32,137 nucleotides of DNA from an uncultured Holophagaceae bacterium. Its GTDB lineage: Bacteria > Acidobacteriota > Holophagae > Holophagales > Holophagaceae. The stretch spans positions 1 to 32,137 of the forward strand of contig CAIPUA010000345.1 of NCBI GenBank assembly GCA_903868115.1, in the 5' to 3' direction. The position numbers were made by a program, and so were the translations under genes. Of the stretch, positions 1-8,303 are shown piece after piece. How positions within the stretch are numbered: position 1 is the first letter of the stretch; the number at the start of each line of letters is the position of its first letter. Under the pieces are notes generated by a model that searched no databases, was not told the origin of the DNA, and was given only the letters and a program-made list of their open reading frames with translations.

Positions 1-26
1 CGCTCTCCTTGTACGCCCGGTTTGGA

Positions 27-2555
27 CTACTCGCTATCCATGAGGCCCGGGGTTTCCTTCTTACTCTGCAGCACGCCCCAGACAATGGCGACAATACAGA
101 CCAGGGCCAAGATGGCGCCGATGGTCTTGTGGCGGGCGTCGCCGGAGCCGTTGAGGGAATACTTCATCATCACGCCGAGAAGCAGCAGGCTGACCATGTT
201 CATCACCTTGATGAGCGGATTGATGGCCGGGCCCGCAGTGTCCTTGAGGGGATCACCCACGGTATCGCCCGTGACGGCTGCCTTGTGGGCTTCGGAGCCC
301 TTGCCACCATGCACGCCGTCCTCGATCATCTTCTTGGCGTTATCCCAGGCACCACCCGCATTGGCCATGAAGACTGCCAGGAGCTGGCCCACGACGATCA
401 TGCCCGCCAGGAAGCCGCCCAGGGCGTAGGGGCCAAGCAGCAGACCCACGGTGATGGGCGCGCAAATGGCCAGGAGGCCGGGTCCGATGAGTTCCTTCTG
501 GGCGGTATTGGTGCAGATATCCACCACGCGACCGTAGTCTGGCTTCTTGGTGCCAGCCCAAATCTCCTTGTCCCGGAACTGGACGCGACATTCTTTGACG
601 ATGAAGTAGGCCGCCCGGCCCACGGCGCGAATGAGGCTGGAACTGAACAGGAAGGGCACGGCCCCGCCCAGCAGCAGACCGATGAAGACCCGGGGATCGG
701 CGATGGTGAGCAGGCTCTGGATGCCGTTGTACTGCGCGGCAGTCATGCTGGCCAATTTGGACTCGTCGCCTACGGCGATGACCGCGATGAAACTGGAGAA
801 GAGGGAGACACCGGCGATGACGGCAGAACCAATGGCGATGCCCTTGGTTTCGGCCTTGGTGGTGTTGCCCACGGCATCGAGATCAGACAGGATCTGGCGG
901 GCCCGCTTGTAGCTGCCGGGCTGCTCCTTCTCCATCTCTTCCTTGTCGTAGCCCATTTCGCCGATGCCGTTGGCGTTATCAGCCACGGGGCCAAAAACAT
1001 CCATGGAGATCGTGTTGCCGGTCAGGGTCAGCATGCCGATGCCGGCCATGGCCACACCGTAGGCGATGAACATGGGGGGCGTGCCTGCGTAGACAATGAC
1101 GGAAAGGAAAATGGCGGTGGCCAGGATGACCAGCGTGACGACGGTGGACTCGTAGCCCACGGCGAAGCCCTCGATGATGTTGGTGGCGTGGCCCGTCGTG
1201 CAGGCCTTGGTGAGACCCTTTACGGGCGCGTGGCTCGTGTGAGTGTAGTAGCTGGTCACCTTGTTGAGGGCCACGGCCAGGAAGACGCCGATGAGGCAGG
1301 TGATGGCCGGACGCAGATCGAGCCCAGCTATCCCAAAGTTGGCCCAGATGGGCAAATTGGCGGGATTGCCGCCAGGGAAACCGGCTGCGGCCATGGGATT
1401 GGCGGCCATGTACGCAGAGTCGAAGTGCAGGTAGAACCAGCCCAGGATGAAGAAGCCCACCACGCTGATGAGGGAGCCGATCCAGAAGCCGCGGTGAACG
1501 CTCTTGAGGGCCGTGTCGGAGGTGTCGTTGGGCCCGGCCTTCACTGTGTAGGTGGAAATGATGGAACCCAGCACGCCGATGCCACGGACCAGCAGCGGGA
1601 ACAGCACGCCCTTGTGGCCGAAGGTGGCCATGCCCAGGATCATGGCGGCCACGATGGTCACTTCGTAAGATTCGAAGATATCGGCGGCCATACCGGCGCA
1701 GTCGCCCACGTTGTCGCCCACGTTATCGGCGATGGTGGCGGCGTTGCGGGGATCGTCTTCCGGAATATCCTTTTCGATCTTGCCGACCAGATCGGCGCCC
1801 ACATCCGCAGCCTTGGTGTAGATGCCGCCGCCCACGCGCATGAAGAGCGCCAACAGGGTGCCACCGAAGCCGAAGCCGAGCAGGGCCTCATAGGCCTGCG
1901 CGCCGTAGAGCAGGAAGATCAATGTTCCGCCCAGGAGACCCAGGCCATCCGTCAACATGCCGGTGATGGTGCCCGTGCGGTAGCCCAACTGCATGGCTTC
2001 ACCATAGGAGCGCTTCGCCGCAGCTGCCACGCGCAGATTGCCGGTGGTAGCCAAACGCATGCCCACGAAGCCCACGGACCAGGAGAAGAGCGCACCAAAG
2101 AGGAAGGAAATGGCGCGACCGTATTTGAAGGCCGGCACATCGCCCTGGGTGGTGAAGTAGAGCACTAGGGTGATGATGATGATGAGAGGGCCAATTTTTT
2201 TGAACTGGGCAGCCAGGTAGGAATTCGCGCCTTCGCGGATCGCGGCGGCGATCTCCTGCATTTTTAGCGTGCCCTTGTCGGCGGCCTTGACCTGCTTGAC
2301 GAGCAGCACGGCGTAGAGCAGTCCTAGGACCGCGATGCCCAGTACCACCAGGAGGCAAACGCGTTCGAAGGTGCCGAACTCGGCGCTGCGGAAGGGGGCG
2401 AAGAACTGGAAGGCGCCTTCGGCATGGCTTGCCACCGTGGCGGTCCCACCGGGCTGCATCGCGTAGGCCGTGGCGAAGAAGAACAGCATCGCCCCCAGGT
2501 AGAGTTTGCGTTTCAAGGGCGTATTTATCAGCCCGTTGAGCCATCTCCGCATCAT
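27..2555 (-). CDS. hppA: K+-independent membrane H+-translocating pyrophosphatase
   Basis: Integral membrane enzyme that couples hydrolysis of cytoplasmic pyrophosphate to ion export across the inner membrane. The protein is very hydrophobic, with many membrane segments. The family's catalytic loops are present: DVGADLVGKIEKDIPEDDPR near residues 248-270, DNVGDNVGDCAGMAADIFES just after it, and GDTVGDPLKDTAGPAINPLI near the C terminus. In the segment GNTTKAETKG, Lys567 and Thr570 occupy the two positions that distinguish K+-independent from K+-dependent enzymes. Characterised K+-independent members pump H+, so proton pumping is inferred. I chose the ATG at 2555 because AGGAG lies 5 nt upstream; the longer frame starting at 2594 has no such site. 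At 842 aa it is longer than many bacterial homologues (about 660-770), with an extra N-terminal membrane/periplasmic segment. A 7-bp GC hairpin (2586-2610) lies in its leader. Confidence 0.95.
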   Translation of the reverse strand: MMRRWLNGLINTPLKRKLYLGAMLFFFATAYAMQPGGTATVASHAEGAFQFFAPFRSAEFGTFERVCLLVVLGIAVLGLLYAVLLVKQVKAADKGTLKMQEIAAAIREGANSYLAAQFKKIGPLIIIITLVLYFTTQGDVPAFKYGRAISFLFGALFSWSVGFVGMRLATTGNLRVAAAAKRSYGEAMQLGYRTGTITGMLTDGLGLLGGTLIFLLYGAQAYEALLGFGFGGTLLALFMRVGGGIYTKAADVGADLVGKIEKDIPEDDPRNAATIADNVGDNVGDCAGMAADIFESYEVTIVAAMILGMATFGHKGVLFPLLVRGIGVLGSIISTYTVKAGPNDTSDTALKSVHRGFWIGSLISVVGFFILGWFYLHFDSAYMAANPMAAAGFPGGNPANLPIWANFGIAGLDLRPAITCLIGVFLAVALNKVTSYYTHTSHAPVKGLTKACTTGHATNIIEGFAVGYESTVVTLVILATAIFLSVIVYAGTPPMFIAYGVAMAGIGMLTLTGNTISMDVFGPVADNANGIGEMGYDKEEMEKEQPGSYKRARQILSDLDAVGNTTKAETKGIAIGSAVIAGVSLFSSFIAVIAVGDESKLASMTAAQYNGIQSLLTIADPRVFIGLLLGGAVPFLFSSSLIRAVGRAAYFIVKECRVQFRDKEIWAGTKKPDYGRVVDICTNTAQKELIGPGLLAICAPITVGLLLGPYALGGFLAGMIVVGQLLAVFMANAGGAWDNAKKMIEDGVHGGKGSEAHKAAVTGDTVGDPLKDTAGPAINPLIKVMNMVSLLLLGVMMKYSLNGSGDARHKTIGAILALVCIVAIVWGVLQSKKETPGLMDSE

Positions 2556-2585
2556 GGATGCTCCTGAAAAAAAGGTGAACGGAAT

Positions 2586-2610
2586 GGCCCCCAAATGGTG
2601 CGCGGGGGCC
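2586..2610 (-). promoter_or_regulatory. GC hairpin in the hppA 5' leader
   Basis: GGCCCCC and GGGGGCC are separated by an 11-nt loop, giving a 7-bp stem about 30 nt upstream of the hppA start. There is no U tract on the minus strand, so it is not a standard terminator. It could be a leader structure; no function is proven. Confidence 0.3.
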
Positions 2611-2720
2611 CATGTGGGAAAGAGACTGTCAATGTTCCTGGATGTTCAGCCTCAGCCTAGCAGGAAGCCCATCCCAGTCAATGATTCCGGCCATCTGGGC
2701 CGAATCCAAGATGAAAAGCC

Positions 2721-2749
2721 TTGAATCAATAGACCTTCGCTGGTGAAAT
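2721..2749 (+). promoter_or_regulatory. candidate sigma-70 promoter for the S9 peptidase gene
   Basis: TTGAAT (-35, 4/6) and TGAAAT (-10, 4/6) are separated by exactly 17 nt in the hppA-peptidase divergent spacer. Predicted transcription would begin about 17 nt before the ATG at 2773. The match is moderate only. Confidence 0.3.
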
Positions 2750-2772
2750 TGCAGCAACCTGGGGGACCGCCA

Positions 2773-4878
2773 ATGACCCGATTCCGAGACATCTCCAGCC
2801 TGATTCTGCCCATTATGGTGACCATGGTCGTATCCGCCCAGACCCCGGTCCCTCCTGTCGCCAAGCGTGTGGACCACGTTCAGGTCTGGCATGAACAGAA
2901 GGTCAACGACCCCTATTTCTGGCTGTGAGAGAAGGGGACACCCAAAGTAGTGGAATACCTGGACGCGGAAAATGCCTATACCGAAGGGATCACCAAGGAT
3001 CTGAAACCCTTCTCTGAATCGCTCTACAAGGAGATGCTGGGCCGGATCAAGCAGACGGATCTGAGCGTGCCGGTGCTGGATCGCGGCTACTACTATTATT
3101 CCCGCACCGTGGAAGGCAAACAATACAGCATCAGCTGCCGCAAGAAGGGCAGCCGGGAAGCCACCGAGGAGATCCTCCTAGACCTCAACGAGATGGGCAA
3201 GGGGCTGAAGTTCATTTCTCTGGGGGATCGGGATCTCAGCGCCAACAACCAACTGTTGGCCTATACCACGGATACCACGGGCTTCCGGCAGTACACCCTC
3301 CGGGTGAAGGACCTCCGGGATGGCCGCGTCTTGGCGGATACGGCAGAACGCGTGACTGCCGTGACCTGGGCCAACGATGACAAGACCCTCTTCTATGTCA
3401 CTGAGGATGCCGTGACCAAGCGCTCCAACCAGGTTTGGCGCCTGGAGCTGGGAGGCAAGCCCGAACTGGTTTACGAGGAGAAGGACGAAGCCTTCCAGGC
3501 CGGACTCGGAAAGACCCGGGACCGAAAATATTTGAGTCTTTCCCTGGGCAGCACAGACACATGGGAAACCCGATTCCTGGCCGCCGACCAGCCCCGGGGA
3601 ATGTTCAAGACTGTTCTGCCCCGGGCCAAGGGCCACAAATACAGCGTGGATCACCGCGAAGGTGTCTTCTACATCCGCACCAACAAGGACGCCAAGAACT
3701 TCCGAGTGGTTACGGCCCCGGTTTCGGATCCATCACCCAAGAACTGGAAGGACTTCGTGCCTGCCAAAGCAGATGTGCTGATCGAAGGAGTAGATCTTTT
3801 CAAAAACCATGTAGTCGTGATCGAGAAGCACCAGGGCCTGAACCACTTCCGCATCCATGATTTCGCTGAGGGCGGCTGGCATGAAGTCGCGTTTCCAGAA
3901 GCTGTCTATTCCGCCTTCCCGGGCGGAACGCCTGAATACGACACCAAGACTTGGCGCTTCAGCTACCAGTCGATGATCACGCCCTCCACGGTCTACGACT
4001 ACGACTTCGCCACCCAGGAGCGGAAGCTCCTTAAACAGCAGGAAGTTCTAGGGGGCTACAACCCCAAGGGATACATCACCGAACGCCTGTGGGTCACAGC
4101 AAGGGACGGGGTCAAGGTTCCCATCTCCATCGTCTATAAGAAGGGCCTGAAGCGGGACGGCAAGGCCCCGCTTTTCCTTTACGCCTACGGCAGTTACGGC
4201 TACGGTGAGTCCGCTACCTTCAGCAGCAGCCGGCTGTCCCTGCTGGAGCGTGGAATGACCTACGCCATCGCCCACATCCGGGGCGGGGACGAGATGGGTG
4301 AGACGTGGCACGACGACGGGATGCTGATGAAGAAGAAGAACACCTTCTTCGACTTCATCGATTGCGCCGAGTTCCTAATCAAGGAGCAGTGGACCGCCAA
4401 GGATCGCCTTGTGGCCGAGGGCGGAAGCGCCGGGGGGCTGCTCATGGGGGCTGTCACCAACTACCGACCTGACCTCTTCAAGGCCGTGCACGCCGCCGTG
4501 CCCTTCGTGGATGTCATGAACACCATGATGGATGCCACCCTGCCGCTGACCGTGGGCGAGTACCTGGAATGGGGCAACCCCAACGAGAAACCCGCCTTCG
4601 ACTACATGATGAGCTACAGCCCCTATGACAACCTGAAGAAGGGGGCCTACCCAGCTATCCTCGTCACCACCAGCTACAACGACAGCCAGGTGATGTACTG
4701 GGAGCCCGCCAAGTACGTGGCGAAACTGCGCACCCTCAAGACGGACACGAACCCTCTGGTGTTCAAGTGCAAGATGGACCCGGCCGGTCATGGCGGGGCG
4801 TCCGGACGATACGATGCACTGAAAGACAAGGCCTTTGAATACGCCTGGATGCTTTCCCAGGTCGATATCCGGAAGTAG
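2773..4878 (+). CDS. secreted prolyl oligopeptidase-family (S9A, oligopeptidase B-like) serine peptidase, interrupted by an in-frame TGA
   Basis: The reading frame from ATG 2773 encodes a signal peptide (hydrophobic stretch ending near VVSAQTP), then the family N terminus ending DPYFWL, then an in-frame TGA (codon 52). The same frame continues with EKGTPKVVEYLDAENAYTE and the rest of the protein. Family members have WLRD/WLRE here, so the TGA replaces a conserved Arg codon and CGA to TGA would explain it. The remainder looks intact: a seven-bladed propeller region, then an alpha/beta hydrolase domain with GGSAGG (Ser552), Asp637 in YNDSQ and His673 in AGHGG. That spacing matches E. coli oligopeptidase B. 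The ORF track lists two pieces (2743-2928 and GTG 2950-4878). A product from GTG 2950 would lack the signal peptide and has no good ribosome site. It is either a recent pseudogene, a base error or a read-through gene. Confidence 0.8.
2926..2928 (+). other. in-frame TGA interrupting the S9 peptidase
   Basis: TGA follows GAC CCC TAT TTC TGG CTG and is followed in frame by the conserved continuation of the protein. No convincing bacterial SECIS hairpin is visible immediately downstream (only a 3-bp stem). The family residue is Arg, not Cys, so selenocysteine is unlikely. Confidence 0.85.
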
Positions 4879-4944
4879 CTTCCCCCGAAGGCAAGAGAGG
4901 GCACGGCCTCCGCTAGACTGGGTGGGCTTCGTTGAAAGGAAACC

Positions 4945-5340
4945 ATGTCCCGCCCTTGCCCCTGCACCTCCAAGCTCACCTTCGATAAGTGCTGCGAGCC
5001 CTTCCTGATGGGGAAGGGCATTCCGGAAAGTGCCGAAAAGCTGATGCGCAGCCGATTCACGGCCTATGCTCTGAATCGGGTTGACTACCTGGTCGATACC
5101 ACGGCCTCCGAGAAACGAGGGGAACTGGATGTGGAGGATCTGAGTCGCTACTGTCGCGCCGTCACCTGCATCTCCCTGAAGATCCTCAGCCGCCAGGCGG
5201 GCGGACCCCAGGATGACGCCGGCGTGGTCATCTTCCACGCCAGCCTCCAGATCAACGGCAAGCGCATGCTGCACCGGGAGCGCAGCACCTTCCGACGCGA
5301 GGACGGTCGCTGGTTCTATGTGGATGGCGAAACGAACTGA
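4945..5340 (+). CDS. YchJ-family protein (SEC-C motif plus NTF2-like fold)
   Basis: 131-aa protein that starts with the SEC-C-type cysteine cluster MSRPCPC...CC (Cys5, Cys7, Cys16, Cys17), expected to bind zinc. It continues with the YchJ/UPF0225 hallmark AEKLMRSRFTAYAL and the C-terminal RSTFRREDGRWFYVDGE typical of this NTF2-like fold. Length is slightly below the usual 125-160 aa range centre. Function in the family is not settled, so I assign none. The ATG follows AAGGAAA with normal spacing. The last 25 bp overlap the 3' end of the convergent pyrD gene. Confidence 0.85.
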   Translation: MSRPCPCTSKLTFDKCCEPFLMGKGIPESAEKLMRSRFTAYALNRVDYLVDTTASEKRGELDVEDLSRYCRAVTCISLKILSRQAGGPQDDAGVVIFHASLQINGKRMLHRERSTFRREDGRWFYVDGETN

Positions 5341-6383
5341 GCCAATTCGCGGTTGATCTCTGCGGGGAGCCCGGGACCTTCGAAGATGAGTGCCGAGTAG
5401 ATCTGCAACAGGGCCGCGCCGTCGTCCATCGCGGAGCGGGCATCGGCGCCGCTGCCGATGCCGCCGCAGGCCATGAGCTTCATCTCCCGGGGCAGTCGCT
5501 GGAGGATGCGCCGCTGGATCTCGGTGGCCTTCACCTTCAGCCCCCGCCCGGAGAGGCCGCCATCTCCCCAGGCTTCCACCTTGGCGCGGTTGAACTCGGA
5601 CACGATGCCGCGATCCAGGGTGGTGTTGGTGGCGATGATGCCTTCGAAGCCTGACGCCACGATCACGTCGGTGATGGCATCGAGTTCCTCGAAGGCGAGA
5701 TCCGGCGCCAGTTTCACGAACAGGGGCTGCCTTTCGAGGCTCATCTCCTTGCGGGTTTCCTGCAGGCCTTCCAGCAGGGGTTTCAGGGTTTCGGGAGCTT
5801 GCAGCCTCCGGAGCCCCGGGGTATTGGGTGAACTAATATTGATGGCCATGTAGTCCACCTGGGGCGCGATGAGGCGGTAGGCGATCCGGTAGTCATCCAG
5901 GGCCTGTTCCTCGGGCGTCACCTTGTTCTTGCCGATGTTGCCGCCGACGATGAGCCCATTGGGACGCCGCTTCAGCCGCCGGGCCACGATTTCCGCGCCC
6001 TCGGAATTGAAGCCCATGCGGTTGAGGATCAGGCCCTCCTGAGGAAGGCGGAAAAGCCTGGGCAAAGGGTTCCCCGGCTGCGGACGCGGCGTGACGGTGC
6101 CTATTTCCACGAACCCGAAGCCGAGGGCCTTCCAGATTTGGAGCAGTTCAGCTCCCTTGTCGAGGCCCGCCGCAAGGCCGAGGGGAGAACGGAAATGGAG
6201 GCCGAAAACCTCGCATGCTAAAGCGGACGCGATGCCTCCGGTGATGGGCGCCAGCAGCGATAGGGTTCCGGGAATGGCCTGGGCGATCTTCCCAGCCCGA
6301 AAGGCCAGCCCGTGGGCGGGTTCCGGGTCCATCCGGAAGAGCAGGGGGCGAAACGTGCGATAGGCGCTGAGCAGGAAGGACAT
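5316..6383 (-). CDS. pyrD: dihydroorotate dehydrogenase (quinone), class 2
   Basis: Catalyses the fourth step of de novo pyrimidine synthesis, oxidising dihydroorotate to orotate with FMN and passing electrons to membrane quinone. The N-terminal helix region containing FRMDPEPAH is the membrane-associating extension of class 2 enzymes. The core includes LGLAAGLDKGAE, EIGTVTPRPQPGNPLPR and the active-site loop INISSPNTPGLR, where Ser185 is the catalytic base typical of class 2 (E. coli Ser175). At 355 aa it has normal family length. ATG 6383 is preceded by GGAG at 8 nt. A single gene, divergent from the downstream flavoprotein and overlapping the convergent YchJ gene by 25 bp. Menaquinone is the likely acceptor given mqnC in this window. 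Confidence 0.95.
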   Translation of the reverse strand: MSFLLSAYRTFRPLLFRMDPEPAHGLAFRAGKIAQAIPGTLSLLAPITGGIASALACEVFGLHFRSPLGLAAGLDKGAELLQIWKALGFGFVEIGTVTPRPQPGNPLPRLFRLPQEGLILNRMGFNSEGAEIVARRLKRRPNGLIVGGNIGKNKVTPEEQALDDYRIAYRLIAPQVDYMAINISSPNTPGLRRLQAPETLKPLLEGLQETRKEMSLERQPLFVKLAPDLAFEELDAITDVIVASGFEGIIATNTTLDRGIVSEFNRAKVEAWGDGGLSGRGLKVKATEIQRRILQRLPREMKLMACGGIGSGADARSAMDDGAALLQIYSALIFEGPGLPAEINRELAQFVSPST

Positions 6384-6526
6384 GGACGGATCTCCGGAGT
6401 CTTCCCCAAAAAGCGGAAGGCTCCTGATGATTGTGAGGGTTCAGGTGCGGCGGCGTGAAGGGTCCCGTCGATCCGGTATTCTGACCTTGGCATTGATCCA
6501 GGCCGGATCCCCACGCCGAGGCACCC

Positions 6527-8167
6527 ATGAGATTTTTGCTTTCGAACCTGCCCCTGGAACTTGGCCAAGAAGATCGTCCTATTGACCAAGTTCTGGCCCA
6601 GGTCCTGGGCGGGAGCCCTGGGGACTACCAAGCCCCAATCCTGGAGCGGCGCAGCCTGGACGCGCGCCACAAATGCAGCATCCGCTTCCTGGTGAGCCTG
6701 AGTTTCGCAACCGTGAGGACGCTTTCGGGGCTTCCCCTGCCGCCCGGGGTCAGGATGGAACCCGCTCCGGCCGACACTTCTTTTGAGGTCGCCGCAGTGA
6801 CACGAAAACCCCGGGTGGTCGTAGTGGGCTCGGGACCAGCAGGCACCTTTTGTGCTCTGAGGCTCCTCGACTATGGCATCGAGCCAATCCTCCTGGAGCG
6901 TGGGCCAGACATGGCCGAGCGTGTGCGCAAAGTGGACGCCCTCTGGGATGTTGGCGTGCTGGACCCTCAGGCCAACGCGCAGTTTGGGGAGGGTGGGGCA
7001 GGCACCTTCAGCGATGGCAAACTCACGACCCGTATTGGCCATCCGGCAATTCGCCTTGTACTCGAAACATTCGTGCGTTTCGGTGCTGATCCTCGAATTC
7101 TTTACCTAGCCAAACCTCATGTCGGCACGGATGTCATCCGCAGGTGTTCGGTGCGGATCCGGAAGGAAGCCCAGCAGCGTGGGGCCATCTTTCGTTTCAA
7201 GGCGAAATTCACGGATTTCGAGGAAGAACACGGGCAGGTGGTGGCGATCATTCTGGAAAGCGGCGAGACAATCCCCTGTGAGGCCCTGGTCCTGGCGCCG
7301 GGCCACAGCGCCCGGGATACCTTCGAGATGCTTCAGCGGCACGGGGTGGCCATGCGGCAGAAGGCCTTCGCCATGGGCGTCCGCGTGGAACATCCCCGGG
7401 AACTCATCGACAGGGCCCAGTACGGACCATCCTTCGGCCATCCAAGCCTGGCCCCGGCTGATTACAAGCTGGTCTGCAACCTCCCCGACAACCGGGCGGC
7501 CTACAGTTTCTGCATGTGTCCCGGGGGCCAAGTCATCCAGTGCGCCTCCGAACCCGGCGGTATCGTTGTGAACGGCATGAGCAACGCGAAGCGGGACTCC
7601 GGCTTTTCGAATTCGGGCCTTGTGGCCAAAGTGAATACCTCGGATTTCAGTTCCGAGGATCTGCTGGCGGGCATGCACCTCCAGCGCCACTGGGAGCAGG
7701 TCTGCTTCCGGGCCGTGGGCGAGACCTATGGCGCCCCCGCCATGAGCGTCCAGGACTTCCTTAAGGCCAAGGCCTCCGGCCAAATTCCCCGCACAAGCTT
7801 CCGCCCCTTCGCCGTAGCGACCGACCTCGCCACCTGCCTACCGCCTTTTGTTCTAACCCAGCTGAGAGCCGCGCTGCCGGCTTTCGATCGAAAGCTTCAG
7901 GGCTTTGCTAGCCGAGAAGCCATCCTGCTGGCCATCGAAAGCCGCACCAGCAGTCCCATCCAGCTCCTGCGCCACGAGGATGGTCAGTCAGTGTCGCATG
8001 CTGGCCTCTATCCCTGTGGTGAGGGGGCGGGTTTCGCCGGCGGCATCACCAGCGCCGCCGTGGATGGCATCCGCGTGGCCGAATGGATCGCCTCAAAAGC
8101 TGGCGCGCCAGCTTTTGAGCCCTGCCAGAAGCGGATCAAAAGCGGCGATGTGGCGACGGACTATTAG
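6527..8167 (+). CDS. NAD(P)/FAD-dependent dehydrogenase (COG2509-type)
   Basis: 546-aa flavoprotein of unknown substrate. Residues 1-90 form the small N-terminal alpha/beta domain of this family, recognisable by RRSLDARHKCSIRF. Next comes the FAD-binding Rossmann motif VVVVGSGPAGTFCALRL and then the family signature FGEGGAGTFSDGKLTTR. A second nucleotide-binding stretch and the C-terminal GEGAGFAGGITSAAVDG loop complete the fold. ATG follows GAGG by 6 nt. The last 20 or so residues after VAEWIA are encoded partly by a 28-bp perfect palindrome and look like an added tail. The gene stands alone, divergent from pyrD; nothing here reveals its substrate. Confidence 0.85.
   Translation: MRFLLSNLPLELGQEDRPIDQVLAQVLGGSPGDYQAPILERRSLDARHKCSIRFLVSLSFATVRTLSGLPLPPGVRMEPAPADTSFEVAAVTRKPRVVVVGSGPAGTFCALRLLDYGIEPILLERGPDMAERVRKVDALWDVGVLDPQANAQFGEGGAGTFSDGKLTTRIGHPAIRLVLETFVRFGADPRILYLAKPHVGTDVIRRCSVRIRKEAQQRGAIFRFKAKFTDFEEEHGQVVAIILESGETIPCEALVLAPGHSARDTFEMLQRHGVAMRQKAFAMGVRVEHPRELIDRAQYGPSFGHPSLAPADYKLVCNLPDNRAAYSFCMCPGGQVIQCASEPGGIVVNGMSNAKRDSGFSNSGLVAKVNTSDFSSEDLLAGMHLQRHWEQVCFRAVGETYGAPAMSVQDFLKAKASGQIPRTSFRPFAVATDLATCLPPFVLTQLRAALPAFDRKLQGFASREAILLAIESRTSSPIQLLRHEDGQSVSHAGLYPCGEGAGFAGGITSAAVDGIRVAEWIASKAGAPAFEPCQKRIKSGDVATDY
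8092..8119. repeat. 28-bp perfect palindrome inside the flavoprotein 3' end
   Basis: CTCAAAAGCTGGCG is followed immediately by its exact reverse complement CGCCAGCTTTTGAG, with no mismatch and no spacer. It lies in coding sequence, about 48 bp before the stop codon at 8165-8167. Confidence 0.9.
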
Positions 8168-8303
8168 GCGGCCAGGGGCGTAGGCCGGCAAAGCAGGGCG
8201 CGCCACGAGGTCTGGTGGTGGTGACCCTCACCTTCCATCAGATCTTCTGGGTGGCCCATGACTGATCGTTCCTGATGTTGAAGGCGCTGGTAGCCTGGAT
8301 CCC

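Noticed and set aside
9-2168. 719-aa plus-strand ORF
   Set aside because: Antisense shadow of hppA; His/Gly/Asp-rich composition typical of the complementary frame of a GC-rich membrane protein gene.
2627-2632. Perfect TTGACA (-35) upstream of hppA on the minus strand
   Set aside because: No -10 hexamer at 16-18 nt; the position is occupied by GC-rich sequence.
2926-2928. Selenocysteine at the in-frame TGA
   Set aside because: Family residue is Arg and no SECIS-like hairpin follows.
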